Positions 24,100 to 35,682 of a DNA stretch of 64,000 nucleotides are shown here, one piece after another. Each line of letters begins with the position of its first letter. Position 1 is the stretch's first letter. The position numbers were made by a program, and so were the translations under genes. Source of the stretch: Batrachochytrium dendrobatidis JAM81 (lineage: Eukaryota > Chytridiomycota > Chytridiomycetes > Rhizophydiales); assembly GCF_000203795.2 (NCBI RefSeq), contig NW_006281103.1, forward strand, positions 1,290,047 to 1,354,046. The letters are read 5' to 3'. The notes under the pieces are model-generated. The model searched no databases, had not been told where the DNA came from, and saw only the letters and a program-made list of their open reading frames with translations.

Positions 24100-24514
24100 G
24101 TATAGGAATTTAAATACAGATGATTAGGTATACTCAATGAAGTAAAGTGGCTGATAATAGCTGAATACCCCAATAACGAGCTGAAATGGAGTGCTGAAAT
24201 TTAATGATAAACGGTAGTCCTTTTCTGTGCAATTGAAATGAATGCCCGCCAGTTGAGGTATATCAACTACAAGAATTTAAAATGTACCAATGATGCGAGT
24301 ATATAACCAGTATTTTAAACAGGGAAACCCGAAACAACCCAACAGCCACTGTGATGTCGATACAAAGCAATCACTGCGGGTCTACAGTTTTGGAATCAAT
24401 AACGTACAGCTTTGGCTGCTGTGTTTTCATCATAATCATTATGGGTGGAAACAGATCGTAAGGGCTATAATATAATATTGATTATTAGTAGACGCCTTTT
24501 ACTGGCTATGATTA
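24100..24514. other. Intergenic, nothing recognised
   Basis: Upstream region of the DPP8/9-like gene. A short open frame of 61 codons at 24290-24475 has no coding character that I can support. Confidence 0.4.
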
Positions 24515-25110
24515 CAGCTGTGCTCATGTGAAATATATCGTTTGTGGTCACTGCCATTGTTTGGCTTTGGAATGTACAATGGTTAAATCCTGTGCTTTCC
24601 TATTGGAGGTTGACTTGGATTGATACTATCAATTCTTCCAAGCACAACATCAATCGTATGATATAGACTATAGTCGAGTCTGTTATTTCCCCTCTTTTGG
24701 TAGTCATGCATTGTACAATCTCCAGGCTTGAAATCGGACTCATTCACTGCAATCCAGATATTGGATTTGACTGTTCTCGGCACAACTTTACAAATTCCTT
24801 GTATCCTGAAATCTAGAATGCGCTTGCGTTTTAGTTCAAGACTACAGTCTCGGTAATAAATATTCCCATGTTAGCCATCCAATGCTTACTTGTAATGCTT
24901 GGTTGGGTGAAAGGAGATTCGGAAACTGAGCAAGTGTGGAATTGACCGAGGCTGTGATGTGAATGCTGCTTTGAGCATTCGTTCAGTTGTTTTATACAAG
25001 AGCACAGACCAGTCAACTTTGTCAGAATCCAAGACAATGCTGTCCAGTAAATGGCAGAATTATCATTTCATGAGACTGTTTATCATGCATCTCGTGTCCT
25101 TGTTACTTTA
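24515..25110 (+). repeat. Dispersed inverted-terminal element, long copy
   Basis: Starts near TGTGCTCATGTGAAATATAT, contains ATGTACAATGGTTAAATCCT, GGTAGTCATGCATTGTACAA and GCTGTCCAGTAAATGGCAGA, and ends near CTTTACAAGTATCAATAATT. One of the longest copies, near 600 bases. Confidence 0.65.
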
Positions 25111-25359
25111 CAAGTATCAATAATTCACGACTAGCAACAAAAAGGATGAGAATGGAAAAGTAAATATGCTTCAAGACTTTCTGAATCACATTGGTAGTGC
25201 TCCAAACACATTCCATTCCATAAAATACAGACCCACCGATTCAACATGATCTGCCAACCATTCAACAAACAGCAATGTCGCGAGATACATAGTTGCATTA
25301 CTTGACCCATCTGTAATTCTTAAACCCTGCTGAAAACCATTCTAGTAAGTGGTTTTATA

Positions 25360-25515
25360 TGGCGTGCGATCCCAGACATTGGGGAAAATAAAAGTGTCAA
25401 TAGTAATTTGTAGTATGAAAGCGCATCAAATACTTGGCCATTGTCTATTCTAAAGCAGAGGCAGTCACTGCAAGATAAAGAATTTTATTTTACGTGAATA
25501 CGATGGTAAAAACAC
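25360..25515 (-). repeat. Dispersed element, partial reverse copy
   Basis: CCATTGTCTATTCTAAAGCA, CACTGCAAGATAAAG and the terminus ATTTTACGTGAATACGATGG match the left end of other copies, reversed. The rest of the element is not evident. Confidence 0.6.
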
Positions 25516-25591
25516 TTTATTTCTCAAAATAAATCTCTGAATTTACCTCAAACTTCATTTTATACATCAAATAGTAAAGTAATTTGTCGAT

Positions 25592-26820
25592 ATGCCTCTT
25601 CTCTCGCGACTACAAGCCTTTTCTTTCAACACAGAGTCATGGTTCTCTACTAGCAGCTTTATTTTCGTAAAAAATCTGCTGCTATTGATCAACTTTTTAT
25701 CCATGGTAAGCTTATTATAATCAATTTTATATTGGTATTTTATGGCTATCGTGCTGCATCAATGTAGCTTGCGTGTTTGTGATGGAAATCGTGCAGTTTT
25801 CAATTAGACAGATGCTGGCTGAATGTTGGAATCTCATTCTCTCATCTATTCAAACACTCGTATGTTTGACTATCGACAAAATTGCAGTATCCGTTATAAT
25901 TGCATATTGGATAGAAACTATCGAGTTTTGATGATGCTTTTTGCTCCGTCACGTAAATTTCAACCTCGACACCTCTAGTTTATTGCTATCAATCTGTTAG
26001 TTTTAGAAATTTAATATTTTATTTCAAACTCGTACTTGTTAATAAAACTACAGCTTGCAGGTCTTATCCTTATTGGTGCGGGAGGCTACATCAATACAAA
26101 TTCTGCCGAGGATATTGTGGGTCTTTCTGGAAGTATTGCTGTAGCATCTATTGTTATTGGCTGCATTGTGACTATTATTTCGTTCTTGGGCTGCTTTGGT
26201 GCTGCAAATGAAAAGGGTGTGCTTCTCAAGACCTACTTTGCATTGTTGATTATTCTCGTGATTTTGGAAATCAGCGTTGGCGCTGCTGCCTATGCTAAGC
26301 GCGACGAGGTAAACGAATCGCTCATAGTATTGTAGTGACTTTTAGCTGACATGTTTTTATGATAGATGAATACCTCTATTGATATTGCATGGCACAATGC
26401 AGCACAAGGCCCCAACAACTCTACAATTGTGGGCATTGAAAAACTGGTATGGATTAATGAATTAGCTTGCTCTGCTACAATCTTGGATGATTTCAAGTAT
26501 AATGTATTTCCTACTGTGTACTTACATTTGAATCACAGTTTGACTGCTGCGGATTCTACAATACTACCGACGCAGTTGTCACACCAGATTGCGTGCTCAA
26601 AACCCCTAATAGTACTGGTTGCCATGATCAGCTGACTGCTACTCTGAAAGGATCTCTATCAACGATTGGCGCAGCTGGATTGGCTCTTGGTCTTGTTGAG
26701 CTTATTGGTTTGATTTTTTCTGTTGTTCTTTTCCGCAAGATCGCGTCAAAAGAAACTGCTCAGAGCAATCTACTCAATGAGGCTTGGCGCATTAATCGCA
26801 CCAAAGTACAGTATGGGTAA
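25592..26820 (+). CDS. Tetraspanin
   Basis: Four-helix membrane scaffold protein of about 243 residues. Exons: 25592-25705 (MPLLSRLQAFSF... to the first helix), 26054-26308 (helices 2 and 3), 26366-26446 and 26539-26820. The first exon is only 38 codons and ends within the first membrane segment (KNLLLLINFLSM). The hallmark CCG motif (FDCCGFYN) appears directly after the third splice, in the large extracellular loop, with further cysteines TPDCVL and STGCHD as expected. The fourth helix is GAAGLALGLVELIGLIFSVV. The small loop between helices 2 and 3 carries the expected GCFGAANEKG. Start chosen at the only ATG giving an N-terminal cytosolic stub and helix 1. Subfamily not assigned. Confidence 0.85.
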
Positions 26821-27268
26821 GTGATCAAACTACATCTTGGGCCATGTGTTTAAGGATTAGCAAGATTAAGTTATATATTTTTGTCGTACATTTTAACTTA
26901 CCTTGGATTTTGTTTTTATAGATATCAAAACTACCAATATGTATAATTTTCCATGGTTATTCGTTGTTAGACACGTGTAGACAGTTTCAGTACATTACAG
27001 TCTGCTATTTCCCTCATGGTTTATGATTTGATTTTTCAAACTCTTGCTATAAATGCAAAAACTATGTTTGTTTCTATTGGTTGAAAATGATGTATCGTTT
27101 TGCAATCAGAGCATTACCACGTTTAAACATCTCCTTATTTTTTCCAAATAGTTTTTCGTTTTTGTATCATTCAGTACAAAAATAAATCAGTTTAGTATTT
27201 CTTTTTATTTGGTTGATCTCAGTGCTGAGTTTTTATGCATACCATATAGTCGGTTTTATTTGGAAGCT
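26821..27268. other. Convergent intergenic spacer
   Basis: About 450 AT-rich bases between the 3' ends of the tetraspanin and Sfr1-like genes. No gene or repeat copy seen; it presumably holds the poly(A) signals of both. Confidence 0.45.
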
Positions 27269-29342
27269 TTAAACAAAATCATCGTCCATCTCATCATATT
27301 TGCCAATCATGTGAATATCAAATTGGCACATGTTTGCAAGCTCAATCAGTTTAAGAATCCTTGGACGTTCTTGGTAAATCCGATCGGTGTTAAACATTCC
27401 ACCACCACTGCTCCCTGTTTCACTATCTTCATTTTCATAGTCAGGAAATTGAGCGCACCAAGAATGTGCACGACTGGGATGAATACCCACTCCTTTTGTT
27501 GAATCAGAACGATCAAAAAATGGATTGGATGTTTGCTTCTTTTTTGGAATCGCAACTTCTCCAATCTGAGTGCGAAGGTCCAAAAGAGTATCTTGACAAA
27601 CACCTTTCCATTTAGCAATCAGTCGATCAACTTTGGTAATTTCGTTCTAATAAAAGCAATCAATAGTATGGTTTAGCTTGTACTGTAGTAGAATACCATG
27701 TTTTGGAATTGTGAGAATTCCAACTAACAGTTATACTTGCATTTTCTTTATAGGATTGATACAACTCGTATTTGCGTTTAAGGCATGTCAAGTCTTCAAT
27801 GGCTCGATCAAGTGCTTTTTTTTCCTGCATTGCTGGATCGGTTCTAGCCAGTGGGCTTTGAAAGTCCTTTTTTCCAGATGCATGGCGAGCATTCAACGGA
27901 GTTATTGGTAAATTGTTATTATTATGCATAGAAAGTGGAGTCCGCATGGGTCGCGATGAAAGTGGAAGTGAGCTTGACGACGTGGAGGATTTAAACTTGG
28001 ACTTGGGTGTCGATACTTGATATGCTATTGCCGATGCTGGCTTGAATGCTGGGCAGATTTCAGAAGTGCTTGCTTCCGCAATCGATTCCCGAGCTGGTGT
28101 AGTGGGGACTGTGGGAGTAGAAAAAATAGGTTTTACTGGTGGCTTGGCAGATTTGAATACTGATGGCTTTGTTGTTACGGTCGATTTTCTTGAACTGTTT
28201 GCTAAAGGTGATTTAAATGGAGTGTTCCAACATGACTTGCGCTTAGAAGGGATTTTGGTTGGAGTTGCAGTGGGTTCTACCGGTATAGCGATTGGCTCTG
28301 GATCTACTGTTTTTTCTATTTCAACTGTAGGCAAAGCTTGTTCATTTGATGCCAAAATGCAAGCAGATATCTGTGTTTTTTCAAGCTCATCATTAGCACT
28401 GAGATGTTCCGATGCATCCATAGATCTCAATAGGGTCGTATTGGAATTTGGAGCATCGATTGCTTGAGCGATTGATTTTTTTGAAAGTGCATTTGCAAGT
28501 TGAAACTCTGATAAATCTGACTGTGCACTTTCATCAGACACGGTGTTGGTAGTATATGTACATATGTCTGGTTTAGAGACAAGTGTATCTGTAGCAATAT
28601 CCTTGGCTGTTTTAAAACCTATATTGTCATCTGACATAATACTATCGACGGAATGACAAGCATAGTCCATTACAGTCGTGGTTTTGGAATCATTCGACAA
28701 TTCATGTTTGAATCCTTTAGCAGATTGGAATTCAAAAGACTTTTTAGGTGTATCAGCAAGAGCCAGGTCGTCATTAGAAGTTGGTGTCAGTTTTTTGGCA
28801 CTTTGAAATGCAACATTAGATATGGTTTTGGATGGTTTTGAAGGAGTAGCTATTGCAATCTATAAAAATAGGTTAGATTAATATCCTTGATATTCAAGTA
28901 TTACAAGATCAACCAAATACACACTGTTCCTGGAATTTGCTGTTGTGATGCTAAAGTGTAGTACAGAATTAGAGTGCCTGGCTCTGTAGGCGTATATTGA
29001 CGAACTGCAATAATCTTCTTTTTACACAATCGATCAATGAGGTCCTTCTGCATTTAAAATCAAATTATAGATGTTGTATAAAACAGTAAATACATTAGTA
29101 AAGCAGATGATAATTGGTTGTAGAAAGGAGATGGAATGAATAGACGACAATGGTTGACTATTACGGCTTACTACTGTTGTCCGAGAATAGACTGGATTTT
29201 TGCAATATGCGCTCAATTTCGTTTGAACAGTACTTATAGGAAGTGGCAAACGATTGTCATGATTGTCAATGTCAGTGGATGATAAAATCAGATCCTCTTT
29301 AAGCAAAAGTGTTTGTATACACAGTACTGCAAGTGAATTCAT
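27269..29342 (-). CDS. SFR1: Sfr1/Mei5-like recombination mediator with N-terminal extension
   Basis: Likely partner of Swi5 in stimulating Rad51/Dmc1 strand exchange. Exons 29342-29172, 29047-28925, 28859-27741 and 27646-27269 give about 596 residues. The C-terminal coiled-coil core fits Sfr1: DLTCLKRKYELYQSYKEN, then KVDRLIAKWKGVCQDTLLDL, with the family-like end LIELANMCQFDIHMIGKYDE. A PFKSPL motif (CWNTPFKSPLANSSRK) resembles the conserved TPFK segment of animal SFR1. The last intron uses a GC donor (GCAAGT). The first two exons encode a compact 98-residue block (DLIDRLCKKKIIAVRQYTP, GTLILYYTLA) that looks winged-helix-like and is not part of typical Sfr1; a separate upstream gene is the alternative. 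Confidence 0.65.
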
Positions 29343-29399
29343 TGCAGATATATAATTGTAATTGAATGGCCGAATCTGACGATTAAATGCCAGAAATTT

Positions 29400-29730
29400 A
29401 CAATCGTGTTTGTAAAATGAAATACTTTTGTGCATTCATCTTGCAGTGACTTTTAAAATAAAAAATGGCTGAATATTTGGTATTTTCCTACTGCAAATTG
29501 ACTTGAATGAACATTCTCAATTCTTCAATCGATACATTGTTTATCGTATAAACCAATCAAATTGGGTTTAAACTGCCTTTTTCTCTTTATTGTATCTTAA
29601 CATCTCGGACACGTTCTAGTTCAAGAAAACAATATTCTCCAGTAACCTGACACCCATCATACGAGACTGGCTGTTTATTGGACATCCTTATTTAGTGTGT
29701 CAATTTGTGAATACGGTAGAAATTTGCATG
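29400..29730 (+). repeat. Dispersed inverted-terminal element
   Basis: Starts GTTTGTAAAATGAAATACTT with CATTCATCTTGCAGTGACTT, and contains AAAATGGCTGAATATTTGGT and CGGACACGTTCTAGTTCAAG; right end GTCAATTTGTGAATACGGTA. Located between the Sfr1-like gene and RSPH9, close to the Sfr1-like start. Confidence 0.8.
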
Positions 29731-29772
29731 GCAGACACATTTGCAATGACTAGCACTCATTCACGTATTTAT

Positions 29773-31119
29773 TTAAAGCATGAATCCAATGTTATGGTTC
29801 TTTTGACCAGTTCCATAGTAAAACGATGCATACGACAGTGGTGAGGTTGAATGAACAAACGTGTATCCTGGCCATTGTAGACTGCGAACAATCGTTGCTG
29901 TTCCCTCCTGCTCTGCGTTCACTGCCCACGCTCCTAATTACTCGTGAATTCGAAGTGTATCTGTTAATACTTGATGTTATTTGATCAAAAAATCGCCTAT
30001 TTACCTTTTGGCTCGTCGTTTCCAATGGATTCGAAAATATCAATAGTATCATCAAATTTTTCGATACGCTCAGATAGCGTACGGCTGGTTACTTCAAATC
30101 CGTCTCGGAAATGCAAAAAAGAATCAATATTTTTCATGTCCTCCGTATCCAGACCTATAATAGTAAGCCATTTGGTTTCAAATAATTCACATTTTAGCTT
30201 GCTTTTAAACTCTGCTATTGCAGCAATAATGGTGCCCGAATCTGTTCTTACCACGGAAGTTGGGATTCTTGATAATTTTATGATCTAGATTACGATAATA
30301 GGCACCACGTGGAACAATCTGTGCCTGATAATTGATAATAGACATTAGGGCTGTAAGACGCTTTTCTTCACGAAGCTTTGTCTATAATTTTGTTTAAATA
30401 GTCGCAGCAAATTTAGTGTTGTAGATACAGGGTCAAGTTAGTAATGCTTGAAAATACTAGACTTGTATAAAGTCGAATATTTGGACGACTTACCTCGGAG
30501 CTGTTTGGATCAGAATCTAATTACACGAGTCTAATTAGCAAAACCTAGTTTTGACATTGGCTTAAACAGTATAGGGGTTGGTATAGGATGGATCGTGATT
30601 TTATTACTTACAGTCTTTTGGAATAGTGTGCTCATATGAAGGATCACCGTAAAAACGGCCATGAGCCAGTTCAGCCAGTTTGGCTTCCTCTGGTGTGATT
30701 TCAGGCAATTGAAACCAGTTATTGCTATCGCACCTACACACTCAATTCAGTTTTAATATTCAAAGACTTGTAATCGCGTCAAGTTCAATATCGTATCTCG
30801 ATTTGTATCTGTTTCTTGGATGCATGTGCATGTTTATACTAATTTATGATACAACCAGTTTCTTGTGCTTAAAGTTCAAGACTATCATTTACACTTACGT
30901 ATAGTAGTACTTGCGGTCAAACAAAGACTCGCTGACTGACTGAGCAAGCAGATAGTCCTGCTGAATTCCCAAAACTTTACCCCAAAGGTAGATATTTGGA
31001 AGTTTTTCCTGCTCTTTCTTAATTACAAGTGAATTAAAAAGTGATGCTCGTTCCTCGATGTTTAAAGTAAACCCAGCTAGATTGAACATTGCTGCATCTT
31101 GACTTTCCATGAACGACAT
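29773..31119 (-). CDS. RSPH9: Radial spoke head protein 9
   Basis: Component of the radial spoke head of motile 9+2 flagella; its presence implies swimming zoospores. Exons include 31119-30899, 30733-30612, 30516-30494 (23 bases), one from 30381, one within 30254-29997, and 29933-29773. Recognisable blocks: FTLNIEERASLFNSL, IYLWGKVLGIQQDYLLAQSV, the splice-restored YYTCDSNNWFQLPE, HGRFYGDPSYEH, REEKRLTALMSII, QIVPRGAYY, FLHFRDGFEV and a last exon WAVNAEQEG...RSLQWPGYTFVHST...YYGTGQKNHNIGFML, which matches the C-terminus of animal RSPH9 closely. Two start codons nine bases apart are possible (31119 or 31110). The boundary between the fourth and fifth exons near 30.25 kb is not resolved. Confidence 0.93.
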
Positions 31120-31766
31120 ATTAGGGACTATTGAATATAATTCAAGGTGTTCTGACGTGTTTAGAAATAGAAAGACCTTGTACAAGTCTCCGACTCAATT
31201 TTGTACATTACAAACTCGCATTAAAAAGTATCGAGCAGGTGTGTTGAACCCTTTAGCAATCAAGCAACTTCAAATCATTTAAAGCTTGTATATCACATAG
31301 ATGATTAAAATAATGAACAATTAGACCATAAACTACTCGACCCAAGATTTAAAAACTTTTGCAAAGATGGGATATTAAAGCTAGCCAGTTTTCAGAAATC
31401 AGTCCATGCTCAACACACACTTTGTATACAACACATCAAAACTCTTATTTAATGAATATAATATCCCATTGTAGTAGTTCGTTGATAGTTTAATGGATAC
31501 TAAATCCACAGCTCAGGATTCACCCTTTCGTATTGAAAGCCACGCGCTATTGTTTTTAGTCTTTCCATCAACTCTTTGCCACCTCCACGACTTTCAAACA
31601 AGACTTCAAGTTGAGCAGCAGATAGATTCATTTTTATAAAACTAGAATTGGCAGTTATATATAACTTCAAAACACGTTTATTATTTACAGTATATACGAT
31701 ATAAATATCGACTTGGTTTGACCCTATTTTATTTTAACAGCTCGACCAAGTACAATCCTTTAATAA
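31120..31766. other. Divergent promoter region, RSPH9 / FHA gene
   Basis: Apart from the small open frame noted inside it, the interval shows no repeat copy and no other coding signal. Confidence 0.4.
31500..31631 (-). CDS. Possible 43-residue protein
   Basis: Short open frame starting MNLSAAQLEVLFESRGGGKE and ending in YERVNPELWI, with a TATATATAA sequence about 30 bases upstream. The composition (amphipathic helix, Gly-rich turn, charged end) looks like real protein rather than random translation of AT-rich DNA. No family recognised. It lies alone between the divergent RSPH9 and FHA genes. It could also be a last exon or pure chance. Confidence 0.35.
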   Translation of the reverse strand: MNLSAAQLEVLFESRGGGKELMERLKTIARGFQYERVNPELWI

Positions 31767-33283
31767 ATGTCAGGTAGTGTTATATCTTGGCGAGATATTA
31801 TTTTAAACATACATGCTGTTTATTTCATGATGGCATCATTGGTCAATGCAATTGCTTGACTTGGATTTTATCTATTCGCCTTTTAAACTTGAAATACTTG
31901 GTATCTTGTAGCATTTCCGGAAATTCCAGTAACAGTCATCCCATTAAACTCATCGTTTGAAGGACAGAGAGCATTCTCAATTGCAGTTGGCATACCATTT
32001 ATTATTGGTAGAAGCGTGGACCAGGCGGAAGCACTTGCTGGCACTCTCAAGTTTGTGTCAAAGGTCGTTTCAAGACGTCACGCACATCTAATGTTTCACG
32101 ATAAAAAGGCTGGTTAAATATACCATTCGCACTATTCTAATAGTGACATAGTTTAAAAATTCGCTTGGTTTTTTAATCAAGTTTTGGTTGGAAACTTAGG
32201 TTTATCTCAGGGATATCAAAAGTTCTAGCGGTACTTTTCTCAATGATCAGCGACTTAGTCCTCAAGGAACTGAAAGCGCTTTGATGGAATTAAAATCTGG
32301 AGATATTATTCGTTTGGGGGAGGACTGTGAAGTTGGTGGAGGTAAATCACAGATTTAATTTTTATGATTTCTACACCCCGATATGTTGTCTAGATATCGA
32401 GACTAATCAGATGCCTTGCTTTTGAAATACGCTATAATGGCTTGACGAATTCAGTGCTTCATCAAAGCGTGTGCATGAAGATTATTATTCCTGTGTTGGA
32501 AGAAGATTCTGTATCTACTACATCAGTTATATCTCGATTTTCCATGTTGCCGCAGTCTAATCAATCGGGTGATAATCTAGACAAAAGTGCGCTATCGCTT
32601 TTGGACAGTGCAAAATCGTGCGAAGCATTGGATGATAATGCCACGTCTGTAAGGTAAGCTTGAACATGTTCGAGTATCTCTAACCATTTGATTGCTATTG
32701 TAACATTGAGCTGACTGAATTGTATTTTTGGCTTGTAAACTATACTTTATTAGCGGGATGCTTGTGGATTCACAATTTCATATGGATATCAACAATGAAT
32801 TCAACGCAGTCTGGTCGGGCCTTACACAAAATCTAGACACGTCATTACGAAAGTTGAAGCATATTGCAAGAAAGCAAGCCTCCAATATGATTTCTCAGGG
32901 AATGTACGCACCGTACGTTTCCATGGCGGGTGGTCAGTACTCTTGCACATCAGACTTTGTCAACTCCCGTAACAGCATGCAGCCATCTGTAGCTTCTATA
33001 GGTAGCTCAGACGCACTTGATACTATGAGGCAAGGAAGCACAAAGCCTGCACGATTGACAACATTTGGATATGCAGGTGGGTTTAGCGGATCTCGTTCTC
33101 GACAACCAAGCGCTATGAGTGCCTTGTCTGCAACATCCTCGATTGGATCTTCAACTTCTTTTGGTCCATTACAATGTAAGGTTTATATCAACGATGCTAA
33201 ACTTGTTTATAGCTATTGATCACGTTGGTTTATTGTTGAATTGGATAGATCGAATAGCAAGTACACTTCCAAGACACGGATAG
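31767..33283 (+). CDS. FHA-domain protein (SLMAP/Far9-10-like)
   Basis: Phosphothreonine-binding FHA domain: VTVIPLNSSFEG, FIIGRSVDQAE, VSRRHAHLMF, VYLRDIKSSSGTFLNDQRLS and SGDIIRLGEDCEV. The RS..H..SSSGT core matches phosphopeptide-binding residues. The pattern with NDQRLSPQGTES resembles SLMAP/Far9-type FHA proteins of STRIPAK complexes, but I cannot confirm this. The best start is a 7-base first exon (31767-31773) spliced to 31912, giving MSAFPEIPV. Later exons include 32200 onwards, one ending at 32653, 32754-33177 and a last one at 33249-33283 (LQYRIASTLPRHG). Ser-rich segments follow the FHA domain. The junctions near 32.11 and 32.34-32.42 kb do not resolve with GT-AG rules in frame. 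Confidence 0.7.
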
Positions 33284-33360
33284 CCCAACTCGGTCTTTTC
33301 CCTTCGCCTAATAAACATACCAAAGAAAGCTAAATTATTCAATACTATTAAAAAACTGCT

Positions 33361-34301
33361 TTAATTGTCAAAATATGTGTTGATAAATTGCGTGAAATCA
33401 AAGGCAGTTGTATCTGGATGATGAGCAACCTAAAGTGAAAAGTAAAATAAATAGTTACGTTTTTAATCATCCATTTGATTGTACAACACAATGCCGATAC
33501 TATTGACATACTTGCTTGATAATATTGGCTGCATGCTCGCGAGAGATACGATGACTTCCATATTCAGTGAATACTTTTAGCATTTTTTCCATTGAAATAT
33601 GATTTACTTGTATTGGTTCCAAATCATATGATTGTATTCTTGAATGCCATGTGTTGGATAAAATTTGGGTTGATTTTATGAGCCGAGTTGATTTACAACA
33701 TAGATTGTTTAGATCTAAACAAGACAATATCGATTGCATCAAACATACACTGCAAATGCTTGTTGGAGAGTTTCTTGTTGTATTTTCACTTGTGGCCTTT
33801 TGGTTACTGTCATCACAAATGCTAAAGTAAATTCAAAATTACACCAAATTCAATGATTGATACTAAGATTGGACTAAATATAATTTCCATATCAAGTAAT
33901 TGTTACATTCAAAACTGACTTGTGTGGTGTTGCCCATTTCCTTGATTATTTCATCTATCTCGTCCTAGTATGATACAAAATATCAAGCTGGTAAGAGCCT
34001 GATTTGGCAGAGTTGTAAAATTGGATAAAAGCAGACTTGACTCGGCGTATCTCTAAAGGGTTGATTATTGGATATTCATGCAAGTTTGTATGGCAGGTTG
34101 TACTGAACGACATACCTGAAGTATATCGAGTCCAATATACTTTAGCAGTTTAGCAAACTCGTTGGCTGAAATAGTGCCAGTTTGGTGAGTGTCTCTTAGA
34201 TTAAACACTTCTAGCAATTCACGAATTTCTGTTGGCTGAAGTCCAGATGCTGCAGACAGTCCGGAATCAACGTATGCTTTAACACGGTTTTCAATATTCA
34301 T
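33361..34301 (-). CDS. Divergent EF-hand protein
   Basis: Calmodulin-like arrangement spread over about five exons. Exon 1 (34301-34116) encodes EIRELLEVFNLRDTHQTGTI and ANEFAKLLKYIGLDI, an EF-hand in which D-T-H-Q-T-G-T-I-S is the degenerate calcium loop. Next come DEIDEIIKEMGNTTQVSFE, a segment SFVMTVTKRPQVKIQQETLQ, then MLKVFTEYGSHRISREHAAN and the last exon VAHHPDTTAFDFTQFINTYF. The loops lack several acidic ligands, so calcium binding is doubtful. Length and layout recall the axonemal DRC8/EFCAB2 group, which would fit with RSPH9 nearby, but ordinary calmodulin-like proteins cannot be excluded. Intermediate exon borders are approximate. Confidence 0.6.
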
Positions 34302-34489
34302 TATTGACGAATCCACAAACAAGGTTAAAATAATACAATTCATGTGTTGCCATTAACCATCACGTGTTTGGCATATTTCCAAAAGCATCGCTCATTAGCT
34401 AAACAAGTACGGCTCAATCAACGTTTCATTTAGTTTGGTATCCAAACTCCCAAGACACGCAAGCCAGTGATTTATGTGTAAGAGTATTA

Positions 34490-35507
<1,018 letters not shown>

Positions 35508-35682
35508 TGAATTGGCCGAGTAAAATCCTGCGAGAAAATCAAGTGTTGGCGAGATTGTCAATTTAATCGTGTTCACGCAGTGATTTTAATTGTTGGCATT
35601 CAAATATTATTCGAGTCGACTTGAAACTGCACAATTTATAACCAGAAACCAACTCAATCATCACATTTGACTATTGAATTGA

